64,000 bases of DNA from Penicillium oxalicum. Lineage: Eukaryota > Ascomycota > Eurotiomycetes > Eurotiales > Aspergillaceae. Within the stretch, counting starts at the first letter, position 1; each line of letters starts with the position of its first letter. The notes below the pieces were generated by a model, which was not told the origin of the DNA, did no database searches, and worked only from the letters and a program-made list of their open reading frames with translations. The stretch covers positions 496,001 to 560,000 of the forward strand of contig NC_064652.1 of the NCBI RefSeq assembly GCF_001723175.1, given 5' to 3'. This document shows positions 33,984 to 44,206 of this stretch, in pieces. A program made the translations under genes and the position numbers.

Positions 33984-35786
33984 TTATCGTCCCACTTTGA
34001 ACGACAGAATCTGATAGGAATAATCCAATTAGCGTAATCGTTCACAGCCATGGGATACATGGGTTTTTTGTGGCTCACATCATGTTTTCCAACCGCTACA
34101 ATATCTTCTTCTGACACGCGCGTCCCTCCCACACCCTCGATGTATGAAATAGGAACATCACCCATCACCTTCCGGGCAACGTCACCAACGGTGCTATTTC
34201 TGCGAAAAGTCAGTGGAAGCTCAGGGAGATGTTTCTTCACATGGATTGTTGACTGACTTGTTGACCAGGACACAATCCCGGAACACTGCGCTTCCCGACC
34301 CGGAGTTGAAGGTTTGGATATTCCGCACAGGAAAGACAGGAACCAATCCAAGACGCTCAGCAGCTCGTGATAGGCACTGAACAACCCCTGTGGATCCAAA
34401 CCGGTACAAGACCATGTCCTTGAGGTTCTCCACACGACTGCCCACAGACGGTCTTTGTCAGCAACAGGTCACAGCTGCACAGCTCTGGATACCCAATATA
34501 CTCACGATTTCAGCTTTTCATCCATTTCTTTCAGGCCGCCCCCGTCTGGGTCACCCATCTCAATCAAGTCTTCCCTGGTATCCACGAATTCACTGCCCTC
34601 GACGTATTTGATGTAACCTTGCTTGGCGAGCCGGCGGAGAAAGACTTCTGAAATGGCCGAGCAAAGGACAATAGCCTGAGGATCCTGCATTTTGGCGATT
34701 TTGCTTATGTTCTGGGGACCCGAGATTGATTAGCCTCTGCGACTCTGGTTTCCTTGAGTTTATTGGAGGGGGAAAGATTACCTTGTCTGCGTCGGGATGG
34801 TCGATCTTGTTCAAAGCATAGACCATGGGGAACTTCTCATCAATAAAGGCCTTGACGACCGTCTCAATCGTCTCGTCTGACCACGCCTCCAGGGGCTCCT
34901 TCAGAGCCAGACGATCGAGACACCGTGCCACGATGGAGGAAGTACTTCCATATCCGGAGAATTGCCCTTGGAGAGTGTCCACCGGATTTGCCTTGGTCGC
35001 AACGTGTCGACGTTTAATCGATCCCCTGGCAGCCCCGAGTCAGCATTTGGGTTGACGCCCCGATCAGGTCGTGAAACAGACCATTTTTCCATCAAGTTCC
35101 CTAACACCCATCGTACAATTTCCGAATGCAACCACTCGATATCCACGGAGGGGTCGTAGCCTCGGGTCGCTTTCCCCTCGGCGTCAGTTGTACCGCTGAC
35201 ATCCACCACGTGAATGAGAGCATCGGCGTGACGCAGGTCGTCCAAGAATTTGTTACCGAGGCCTCGCCCCTGATGAGCGCCCGGGACCAGTCCTGCCACG
35301 TCTAGCAGCTCGATGGGAACTGAGCGCCGTCCTTCATGACAACCGCCGTAGTTGGGTTGGCATCGATCAGAAACATTGTGGCGCTGACACGCGCATTCGA
35401 TCTGGAGGTACCCAATGGCTCGCTGAGGGTCAATTGTCGTGAAGCTGAAATCGATCCGTCGTTAGCGTCACTTGTCGATATGCCGGAGGGGTGGGGGCTG
35501 CTCTCTCTGTCCGTAGCTGACAGTAGCACGTACGGAAAGTTACCTGGCGATCCAAGGGAAAATAACAATATTAGCCATGATGAGAGCGGCTTTTGTATCA
35601 CCCATAGTTCATTCTCCCTTCACCTTACCAACTTTTGATGTCGCATCGGTCAAACTGTTCAGGGTGGTTGACTTTCCACTTGATGGCTGGGCCCCTCATC
35701 TTGTCAGCGGGGTCGGCTCCGGGCATGCATATCGACTCTGGAGGACTGACCTTGCCCACCAGTCCGATGAGAGGATCGCGTGGCAT
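33984..35786 (-). CDS. Obg-type GTP-binding protein with TGS-like C-terminus, nine exons
   Basis: Nine exons: 35786-35751, 35686-35629, 35543-35534, 35444-35082, 35025-34782, 34711-34506, 34437-34258, 34199-34079 and 34010-33984. They give 414 aa with every junction in phase and all introns 56-89 nt. G motifs: P-loop GKPSSGKS (11-18), G2 region NFPFTTIDP, G3 [18 protein letters not shown]4 NKIDHPD, G5 LCSAISE. The C-terminal part ([21 protein letters not shown] ... [18 protein letters not shown]) is a TGS-like fold. Exon 3 is a 10-nt microexon encoding the middle of GNFPF, without which the G2 region is lost. The family acts as ribosome-associated GTPases; the precise role is unknown. '[12 protein letters not shown]' is the only start giving a complete P-loop. 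Confidence 0.9.
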
Positions 35787-37211
35787 ATTGAGTGATGTCT
35801 ATGCTGAGTGATCTGTCCAAGAACAGGGAGAGGAGGAAAGAAGCAATGACAATCACAGAGATACTTTTGATCTCCCTGGATTGATGAAGCCGTCTCTTCA
35901 AAGTCTTGATCGGTTTGCGATAAGAAACATTTTCTGCCGTCTGACGGCTGCGGGCGGTGGACTTTTTATCGGGGGCCGAGTGGTTGTCATATCCGCCAAA
36001 TCGGGTGCCCGGCTTGAAAGAGGGATTCACACGGTCGCCCGAAGTCCGATTTGCACCACCTCGTGTCGTTTCAGGGTGTCAACCGACAGCCGACTTCGCT
36101 CTCGGCATCCAAGCCACTTCAGGGTAGCCTAACTATAAACATCGACCCCGACCACCACCACGCGACGAGCTTGCACGGTAAGGATAGAATGACCAGTTTG
36201 AGCGAGAAAGAAATATTCTGACAAGGGGAGCACAAGTGTCCTTGACTTTTCATTCTCTCCTACTACACACTGGCGTTTACAGCATGGCACTTGAGCTTGT
36301 TTCTTGAAGACGCATCTGCTTGGGGTGCTCTGAAAGGCTACTGTAGTCTACAATAGTCAACACTCTTGAGATCGAGGTGGCATTTTTGTACCAATTTGAC
36401 TGTGACGAAGCCAATTGAAGACCTGCCTTCGAACTTCACCTTTGCTAGAAAATCTGGAGTCCTAGGTGACGGGTGGCAGTGGACTCGGTAGAACCTGGCA
36501 TTCAAATTCAAAACAAAAAAAAGTGTGGTCAACTTCATCATTCAACCTGACGTGATGGCAGAATCTGGCAGAACGTAATTGGCAGCATGAACTGTCGTAA
36601 GTGACTCCGTCAATGGAGGCAACCTCACCTCTACCAACCCAGACCATAGACATCATCCGTTTCTTTTCTCATCCATATCCTACCACGATTCTCAGGAGTC
36701 TTGGCGACCAGAGTCTTTAGCGGGTAGCCCACCGTGACTGTCATGGCGGATGCCGTGCCACCCAATCATACGACGACCTCTGGCTGTCAATCCAGTCCAG
36801 ATGACGCTATTGCGACCCGGACGATGACCGGGGCCGCCGCACGGATCCCTTCCCTGCAGTCGATTCTCCATCACTCGGGAGTTGAAGATCCATCAACCTG
36901 TGGCAGCAAGGTTGGACAGTCAGGTACCTCATTCTCTTGGTGGTGGAGACTAGTGATGGAGATCTGCTGGGCACTCAGCCTTGGTGGTCACTGTGTCCAT
37001 GTCGTCATGGTTGCGGCACTCTTATCCTGAGGTGCCAAGCACACACAGCGTTGAATGTTTATAAAGAATGACCTCAATTCCGACCTTCGACCTTGAAACT
37101 ATCAAAACATTCACCTTTCATACTCGGAAGCACAACCGCTCGTCTCTGTCTTCAAGGACCACTTCTGTTCAGCTCTTCTTGACAAACCCATCACGTCTCT
37201 CAACCTCCACA
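35787..37211. other. Intergenic upstream of GTPase and of the gene at 37212
   Basis: A divergent 1.4-kb region. Open frames (for example 36734-37030) have no recognisable content. No repeat or RNA seen. Confidence 0.55.
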
Positions 37212-37720
37212 ATGTCTGAGCAAACTTTCCACACTACTCGCGAGGATATCCGCAAGGATGAAGCCCGCACCTCCCACCAGCACGGTGGTAACGTGCCTTC
37301 CGACTCGGATGTCTCCCAGATGAAGGTGAGAACTCCTGCCAGAGATGTATTCCTTTTGGGAAAAAAATAAGTATAAAGATCTTCCCGTGCTGACAATGAA
37401 CCCAGTCCATCATCGATGAGAACACCAACAAGGCTGAGCAGATCGAGCGGACCAAGGCCAACCTGCCTCTGCCTGACCAGCCCCCCGTCGCCAGTGACTG
37501 GAACTCCTCCGACCAGCGGACTGTCAACGTCGGCTCTGGTGGCATCGAGGGTCCCGTCTCTGGAGACAACGACTCGGCTCTTCGTGGTCCTGCCACGGCC
37601 GGAAGCAGTGTCCGCATGGACGGTAGCGAGCTGCACAAGACCACCGCTCCTGGTGGTAACGTTGGTCGTCAGCGTGTTGAGGGCTTGGATGGCCTGCCCT
37701 CGGACGCCACTTCTCGTTAA
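37212..37720 (+). CDS. Small Cys-free hydrophilic protein, conserved hypothetical
   Basis: Exons 37212-37325 and 37406-37720 (80-nt intron, GTGAGA...CCAG) give 142 aa. The start MSEQTFHTTREDIRKDEAR is chosen because it begins the hydrophilic family-like region and follows an A-rich context; the frame is open upstream to 37068. The protein has no Cys, no hydrophobic segment and is rich in Gly, Ser, Asp and Lys (HQHGGNVPSDSDVSQMK, PGGNVGRQRVEGLDGLP), suggesting an intrinsically disordered LEA/conidiation-type protein. Codon use is strongly C-ending, typical of well-expressed genes. Function unknown. Confidence 0.8.
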
Positions 37721-39263
37721 ATGATGCTTCTCTTTGCTCTTTGTATTTGGTCGGGACTACTGGATATCCCTTCCCTTTTTGTTATGTACGATAACCATAT
37801 TTTACGGAGTCACGAGCGAATGATGAAACTATTTTGAATGATCACCAAGTTCTCTCGGAAAAAATTGATTATACGCGTAGCTTCTGGATGGTTTGCCCTG
37901 TTTGAAAAGCTTATCTCTTCCCCCGACCATACTTGTAGATTCTGATTCAATGAACTTCTCGGATTTTTCCCCTTGGCCATCTACGGTTGGGGGAATGGCA
38001 ACCTTCCAAAATTTTGAGGGTGGTTTCCTCACACCTTTTGATCATCAACATAAATCCCTTCCTAGTTCTTTTGGATGCGGATCCGTCTCGACTCGCATCT
38101 TCACTTGAGCAGATCATTTGATGGTGAACTCCATTTGAGCGTATTGTACATTTCTGCGGAGTTTTCCGCTGTGCAGTGAAACCTTACCAGCGCCAAGAGC
38201 ACTGCAGTCAGCGGGCTCTGAACCAGACCGGTATGTCTACTTCCGGGAGTCATTCTCCATCGTATTGATCGAGATGGAGCTACCTCGCAGGTAGCAGGCA
38301 ACTCCTCTATGCACACAAGTCTCGGGCTAAATAGGTGTATAAGGGCAGAGCCTTCATCCCGTTCACTACCCTACCTCATACACGAAAGGTGATTTGTAGG
38401 TGCGAGTATGATCTTACGCAACAGCCCTGCAGAGAAAGGTATCTAGAGTTGGACCCCCTATCAAGACGGAAAAGAGTCTTCCGGCACCGAAACCTTCAAG
38501 CAGAAACGAATCGATTGAGTAGACCCAATTTCTTTTTTTTTTCTTTTTGTTACGAGGGGGGTATTGGACTCGTCCGAGCGTAGTTGGGCTTTTGACGTCA
38601 AGGACCACTGATGTGCCCTGTTTTTTTGTTTGTGCCGGACATGAAATTGCTAGAATCGACCCAACCTCAACCTATCTTGCTGTTCAGCAGGATGATGAGA
38701 TGGGTGGGGGTGCTGAAGAGGTATCTGCGACTCACGGCGGGAGTGCGTTTCCACGAGCCGGGTATCACGAACGACTGCAACTCCGGCAGCTCCACTTTGT
38801 AGATATCGATCTTGCCTCTTCTTCCAGGACAAGACGAATCCGCCACCGGGTTGACGATGGCAGATGCATTTCTGCTTGATGTGACTACCAATAACAGGCG
38901 GGGCGGTCTGTTGTCTGGAAGTCATCGAGGGGAGATGTCCATCCCTTGTCCAGGTCTCTCGCATCAGACGTCGTAAGTGTGACATCACCCGCGGTGTATA
39001 CATCAACTGCCCCCGTCTACTCTCCGCAGATACGGTCATCAGCACACGTTGTATGCTCCAGGAATATAAGATATTGGACATTCCAGCTACACCTCTCTTT
39101 CTTTCTCATCAATTTTCTTATCTCCCTTTAATTTACAACCGTGTGACTTCGCTTCCACAAAGAAAAGGCTCACTGCACTTGTCTCCCTTCTTCCTCGCCA
39201 CTCAGAAAACCAAAGCTTCCATTTTCGATTGAATTCTTATTTCCCATTACAACACATTTCAAC
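37721..39263. other. Intergenic between two hydrophilic-protein genes
   Basis: No supported gene. Several short open frames lack motifs. CT-rich sequence precedes the next start (39100-39200). A GAGGGGGG run at about 38555 contains a stress-element-like AGGGG. Confidence 0.5.
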
Positions 39264-40007
39264 ATGGATCTCCAAGGCACTCCCATCGGCACTGGCCCCC
39301 GCAGCACCAAGGTCACCACCGACCCTCGTGCTTACCAGGAACCTATCGCTGAGCCCTCTGGCCCCGTCGCCTCCGACTCTCTCGCCGCCGAGTCCGTTCG
39401 CAGCGGCGGTGCCTTTGCCGAAAACCGTGGTGCTGATCCCGTCGGTCCTTCGGGCAACAAGTCGACCCTCAACACCACCGATACCTCCGCCGCTTCAGAG
39501 CTCCCTTCCGCTGCTGCGGGCAGTCTGCGGGAGAACACTCAACGGCAGGAGAAGTACCCCGAGGCCCTGGGTGGCCAGGGTAACTTCCCCGGTACCCATG
39601 TGAACGGATACGCGGGCGGTTCTACCGCTGCCAAGCAGGAGATGGGCATGCACCAGGGTGGACACGCTGCCTCTCAACAGTCCTCCGGCCAGGCCAAGGC
39701 CAGCAGCAGCACCAGCAGCAGCCAGCACGTTGGGGGCCAGGCTCCTTCGTACGTGAGCGATGTTACTCCCGGCCACCAGGCCCAGCAGCCCAAGGGCGCC
39801 AACAACCAGCAAGCCCAGTTCGGCTCTGAGGACAAGAACGCCAGCTTCAACGCCGAGATTGGCTCCGAGAACGACCCTGGCCGCCTGGCCGAACAAAAAT
39901 TCCAACAGATTAATGCTCACAGCGCCAACGACAGTGGTCGTACCAACCAGAAGGGTGTCCACGACGAGAATGTCTACACCACCCTGTCGGGCGATCAGCG
40001 CGCTTAG
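39264..40007 (+). CDS. Hydrophilic Cys-free disordered protein, hypothetical
   Basis: Single exon of 247 aa starting MDLQGTPIGTGPRSTKVTTD and ending TTLSGDQRA. No Cys, no hydrophobic or membrane segment. Low complexity in Ala, Ser, Gly, Gln, Asn and Asp (KASSSTSSSQHVGGQ). The C-terminal third carries regularly spaced acidic/polar blocks (EDKNASFNAEIGSENDPGRLAEQKFQ). C-ending codon bias indicates a real, well-expressed gene. No domain recognised. Together with the 37212 and 33310 products it forms a group of disordered hydrophilic proteins in this interval; desiccation or stress protection is a guess from composition only. Confidence 0.8.
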   Translation: MDLQGTPIGTGPRSTKVTTDPRAYQEPIAEPSGPVASDSLAAESVRSGGAFAENRGADPVGPSGNKSTLNTTDTSAASELPSAAAGSLRENTQRQEKYPEALGGQGNFPGTHVNGYAGGSTAAKQEMGMHQGGHAASQQSSGQAKASSSTSSSQHVGGQAPSYVSDVTPGHQAQQPKGANNQQAQFGSEDKNASFNAEIGSENDPGRLAEQKFQQINAHSANDSGRTNQKGVHDENVYTTLSGDQRA

Positions 40008-40411
40008 AGATGATTGAACTTTTTCTTTGATATTATTCTTGCTACCCGCTTTGGGTTGTGATGTGTTTCTGGATTGCAAGCGAGTAGTTGACGGCTCATA
40101 TCACCTGTTGCATCGACTGCGACATGTTGATTGATGATGGAATGATTCAAAAGTCTGTACGATAGATCTTAATGAAGATATTCTGATCAAACGCTTCTTT
40201 TCCTTCCAAAAGGGGAACCTAGATCGGAGCAGCTTCTCGTAACTTGATAACCGTGGAACTCACAACACTGTCAGACATGCCAATTGAACCCATGGTCAAG
40301 AATCCATAACACTCATGTTGCACAGGGTAACACAGCTGGAGAATTCACCCGCTGACGGGGTCGGGTTACCTCGCAATCAGCAACGCCAGCCGCAACCTGA
40401 GCCACGCAAAT
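40008..40411. other. Convergent 3' region
   Basis: Lies between the gene ending at 40007 (+) and the ORF ending at 40412 (-). No feature seen. Confidence 0.6.
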
Positions 40412-41173
40412 TCACACTCGCAATGAAGGTCTCCCACTTTCAAGCGAAGCACTTGCCCCCGTCACTCCATCTATTCGAGCGCGTATTGTCTTTTCTGCTT
40501 GACTTTCAACCTCAACATCAACCTCAGATAAAGGGGTCACTCTCACGTCAACATCCTCCTGAATCATCCTTTCAGCCGCAACTACTCGCCTCTTTCCACT
40601 GCACAGACAAATGACCAGTTCCACCAGCCCAACCATCAAAATCACAATCCAGACTACCCCAAGTAAAATGGCAACTATGTCCAAGGCCCCGACGACCGAG
40701 AACCGAGGTAGGCACTTTGTCGCTGGTGCACCCCTCGACGAAGCGAGTACAATCAGATAAGGTAGAAACGATAAGGATCCGGAAGAGGTCTCGTGCTGAC
40801 TCAACGATTCATCGCGGTGTTGAGCCTCTGCCATGAATATCTCGGCATCTTCGAATGGTGATTGTGGACGGAAGCCGTTTTTCAGATGCAAGATGGATGA
40901 TTCCTGCACATCGATGCTGGCCATCTCTGTCTCGTGCATCCAGATGCTTAGTTGATCATGTGTCTCTGGATCGAGGCTGTGGAGCCTTGTGAAATCGTTG
41001 ATTGAGGACCCTGGTGATGGAATTGCCGGGGTCAGAGCAGAGATGATTGTCTCGTCGGATGAGGCTTTACGTTTTATGAGTGGATTGAGTCCTGATTGCT
41101 TCCGGGCAAAAGATGGATTGCTTTTGCTGTCCTTGGTGAGCTTAGTAGTATGTCGGGTGGTATGATATTTCAT
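40412..41173 (-). CDS. Hypothetical single-pass membrane protein
   Basis: Open frame of 253 aa from ATG 41173. A basic N-terminus (KSNPSFARKQSGLNPLIKRK) is followed by a Ser/acidic region, one strong hydrophobic helix at about 169-193 (DIVAILLGVVWIVILMVGLVEL) and then a basic stop-transfer (SGKRRVV) and an acidic/polar tail. No recognised family. A CAG acceptor sits immediately before the ATG with a CACTAAC branch-like motif upstream, so the ORF may be the last exon of a gene whose first exon is the signal-peptide ORF at 41214-41435; I could not join them in frame. Confidence 0.5.
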   Translation of the reverse strand: MKYHTTRHTTKLTKDSKSNPSFARKQSGLNPLIKRKASSDETIISALTPAIPSPGSSINDFTRLHSLDPETHDQLSIWMHETEMASIDVQESSILHLKNGFRPQSPFEDAEIFMAEAQHRDESLSQHETSSGSLSFLPYLIVLASSRGAPATKCLPRFSVVGALDIVAILLGVVWIVILMVGLVELVICLCSGKRRVVAAERMIQEDVDVRVTPLSEVDVEVESQAEKTIRARIDGVTGASASLESGRPSLRV

Positions 41174-41213
41174 CTGACATCAGATGCGAGTTAGTGCTAG
41201 CACTCGCGGGTAC

Positions 41214-41435
41214 TCAACGAGGTCGATAATTGGAGATTAGTTCCATAAACAGGGCTGGTGCTCGGGCACGCACTGATTCATCTTCATGCCCATGGGCGCT
41301 GATCCAACGAGTCACCAACTTGTGCTCTGCAATTTGGACCCCGATCGGAACTGGTTGCGGCATAGCCGAGTTCGCAAAAATGATAACTATGAGAGCTGCT
41401 AGAGCCCATGGGCGCTGTTTCACGATACTCCGCAT
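41214..41435 (-). CDS. Small ORF with signal peptide, possible first exon
   Basis: From ATG 41435: 73 aa beginning MRSIVKQRPWALAALIVIIF, a good secretory signal peptide with likely cleavage after ANSA, then a short hydrophilic stretch and a stop. It lies 40 bp upstream of the membrane ORF at 41173. A single gene with a signal peptide, a disordered lumenal part and a membrane helix is plausible, but the 45-nt GT-AG intron between them leaves the wrong phase. Could be a chance ORF. Confidence 0.3.
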   Translation of the reverse strand: MRSIVKQRPWALAALIVIIFANSAMPQPVPIGVQIAEHKLVTRWISAHGHEDESVRARAPALFMELISNYRPR

Positions 41436-42943
41436 CCTGACCCGGGAATCTCTTGTAGATAGAGAGAGAGGTATATATATAACCCAAGGCGGGATGGCGT
41501 CAATTGAATCTGGTGGATCGTAAGGCACGAGTGAGGTAAACTGGGTTGTCTACCGAATTGGATTTTGTTTTCCCTTTCAATTTGGATTTGTAGAGCGTAC
41601 TGGTGAGCCACGTCATTCAACCATCACGACTGTTTTTTGTTTCTTCTCTCCCGCAGACTTATACCCTTTTCTTTTCCGACCGGGAGGTCGTCGCGATCTT
41701 CTTGTACCACTCAAGTTTGCTCTCGACACGGCAAGTTCCGCGTGCCCGCGAGGGGGTGTCGCGGAATCTTCGCAAGGGCCTGGTATCGCTTGGAAACTAT
41801 GTAGAGAGGTTCCACTCATAACTTTGCGTACAGATGCCCTGGCCAGAGGGGGGAGAGGGGAATTACGCCCTTTTATTCTGAGAATGGCGGATTGATCCTT
41901 GGACAGACTTGTTTCGGTCCATGTATAGGCAGACTTGAAAAAGAACTGTCGGGGCCAGGGTCCTACGGTATGTAGAGAACTCCTCGTGTGCCCCTCCTTC
42001 TCCGGCTCTTCCTCTTTCTCTTCTTCCCCCTTCATTCAACCTTCGGCCTTGGCCACCGGATAGAATTCTCTCGGTCCATCGTGGTCGTTGAAGAACAACG
42101 CCACTGGCACGGTGATTCGGGATCCATGCAAGGTCGAAGGTAGACTGGGAAGAGATGGAATTGGATGTGCACGGTGGGACTGAGCCTCGACAAATCCATT
42201 GGCAGGTAGATGTGGGATGGCATCTCACATATGGAAGCGAGAGTCCATGGCTTTGCGCAGTTCTGCTTGGTTTCAAGATGATCTGTTGCGCGATCACAAG
42301 AGGCCCTGAACCAATGGGGGATTGTCGACTGTTTATAAAGAGACATTTCGATCCCAGGAAGATATGGTCGCTCCAGAAAAAAGTTGTATTCGGGAATAAC
42401 TAGTGATCTTGATCCTCTCTCCCTCAGCCTCTCTCTTGCGCGCTCTCTCTCTATTCACCCACTACCGAGGCTGGCTCTCAACTTCACTGTAGAGGAGACC
42501 GAATTATACGTCCCGTCTGTTATGATCAAGGGCCCGGAGCAAAGACCTGATTTGATCTGCCAAGCAACCCAAAGTGTGGCGAGCAACGTATCTGCATGCG
42601 CTATGGAACTCTGGCTCTCATGCGTGACCGTTACTCGGGAGGGAGATGGTAATCCGAGCAGCAGACTGTAATATGCATTAATGCATGGGGTGGATTGTCA
42701 TTGGAAGTCTTCCTGCCTTTTTTTCATACACCGTCAAGAAAACGCCGAACTGCAATATAGCAAAAGATGGAAAGAAAAATGAAACCCCAAAGGCCAGACC
42801 CCCGAAGACATGCACTGTCCTATCAGACAAGAACGAAACCCTGTACAATAGAATATCCCACCAATAGTCGCAGACATGGGGATGGAAAGCAAAGCATGGA
42901 AAAAGAAAATCAAGACGAACAGGTCAAGTCAACAGACAACCGG
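41436..42943. other. Intergenic
   Basis: 1.5 kb without a supported gene. Contains a CT-repeat near 42415-42455 and polypyrimidine sequence around 41990-42035. Confidence 0.55.
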
Positions 42944-43845
42944 TTAGACCTGCACGCTCTTTCCCTCCTTCTCGGCCAGCTTGGCCAGCTCCTCAAAGAC
43001 CTTGCCAAAGTCCTCGCCATCGGCACCCTCGTCGAGCTTCTTGTTCTTGGCCGACTTGGGGGTCACCATGACCACACTGGTTGGGCGCTTGGTGGCGGCA
43101 GAGGCACCGAGTTCGGCACGGGAAGTGACGAAAACGTAGGGGATGCCGTGGTCTTCGCACAGAACGGGAATGTGAGAGATGACGTCCATGGGAGAGATAT
43201 CGGCAGCGAGAATGACGACTCCAGAGGGAATGTCGACCTTGACATTGGCGGCGGGGATTGGAGACTTGCGGAGAGCCTTGACGACTTCCTTGACACCACG
43301 CTTGAGAGACTTGTTGACGGCAGCTGTGTGAGAAAAGGTCGGGGTTAGCCGTGCTTTCTGAAAGAACCCAACAAGAAACTTGAGGCTGGGCGTCAATGCA
43401 TTGCGCCACTCGCAGGACTATCGATGTACGAGGATTGCATGAAGCAAAGAACGAGGATCCCCTCCTCCATTCCCAAAAAAGGAGGGATGGCATCTAGAAC
43501 TGTCTTCGCAGATTCACAGTTATGAAACTTACCCTTCTTAACGCTCTTGAGCACCTTCTTGGCCTGCTTGTCCTCAACCAATGGGTTCGCGAATGGCACA
43601 ACGGCGCCAACGGGGCGATCAATGGCCATGGCATCGACTTCAATCTCGGCCACATCGACGGCAGCGACCTCAGCACCGTTCTCGGCGGCCTGAGAAGCAA
43701 TCTCCTTCTCTACCGCATCGACGAGAGTGGTCTTGTCCTTCTTTTCCTTCTTGTCCTTCTTGGACTTGGAGATGCCGTCCTTCTCGGCGCGCTTCTCCTT
43801 CTTCTCGGAGCGCTTCTCCTTCTTTTCGACCTTGTCCTTGCCCAT
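42944..43845 (-). CDS. NHP2: H/ACA ribonucleoprotein subunit NHP2
   Basis: Core protein of H/ACA snoRNPs, which guide rRNA pseudouridylation in the nucleolus (known). Exons 43845-43533 and 43323-42944 across a 209-nt intron give 230 aa. The N-terminal 40 residues are a Lys/Glu extension (KKEKRSEKKEKRAEKDG), longer than in yeast Nhp2 but common in filamentous fungi. The L7Ae/Nhp2 RNA-binding fold follows: KSLKRGVKEVVKALRK, VVILAADISPMDVISHIPVLCE, IPYVFVTSRAELGASAATKRPTS. It shares a 361-bp divergent promoter with MAD1. Confidence 0.95.
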
Positions 43846-44206
43846 TATGTCGGATGTGTTGATTGAAAACGGGGGAAAACGAAAGTGCCTGGTTGGTTAT
43901 TTGAGTAGTGTGTGGTAAGTGAAATGGGTCTCGAAATAATTTCATAAAATTTTGGCGCTAGTCCCAATGCAGAAGCTCTGCGTGGATGACTAAGGCCCAA
44001 ACAATTGAATGCCGCAAAGTATCTTGCTGTTGACGTCGGAAGGGTCAGCTTGAATCACAGTCTATTCGTGCTCTTTGTGAGATTGGAGCCCTTGTAGAGA
44101 GACTTTTCGGAGCCTGGGAGCATCTACTTGGTGTGGTGCCCAATGTGACTGTTGACCTTGGCGATTTTTGGGACGTGAATCGTCAGCCACCGTCCAACAA
44201 ACATCC
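43846..44206. promoter_or_regulatory. Divergent promoter between NHP2 and MAD1
   Basis: 361 bp between two start codons on opposite strands, so both promoters and leaders must fit here. No TATA or recognised site is obvious. Sequence near NHP2 is T/G-rich on the plus strand. Confidence 0.55.

Noticed and set aside
43324..43532. Possible snoRNA inside the 209-nt NHP2 intron
   Set aside because: On the gene strand I found no C box (RTGATGA), no D box pair and no H/ACA arrangement; only a chance CCTCC/GGAGG hairpin.
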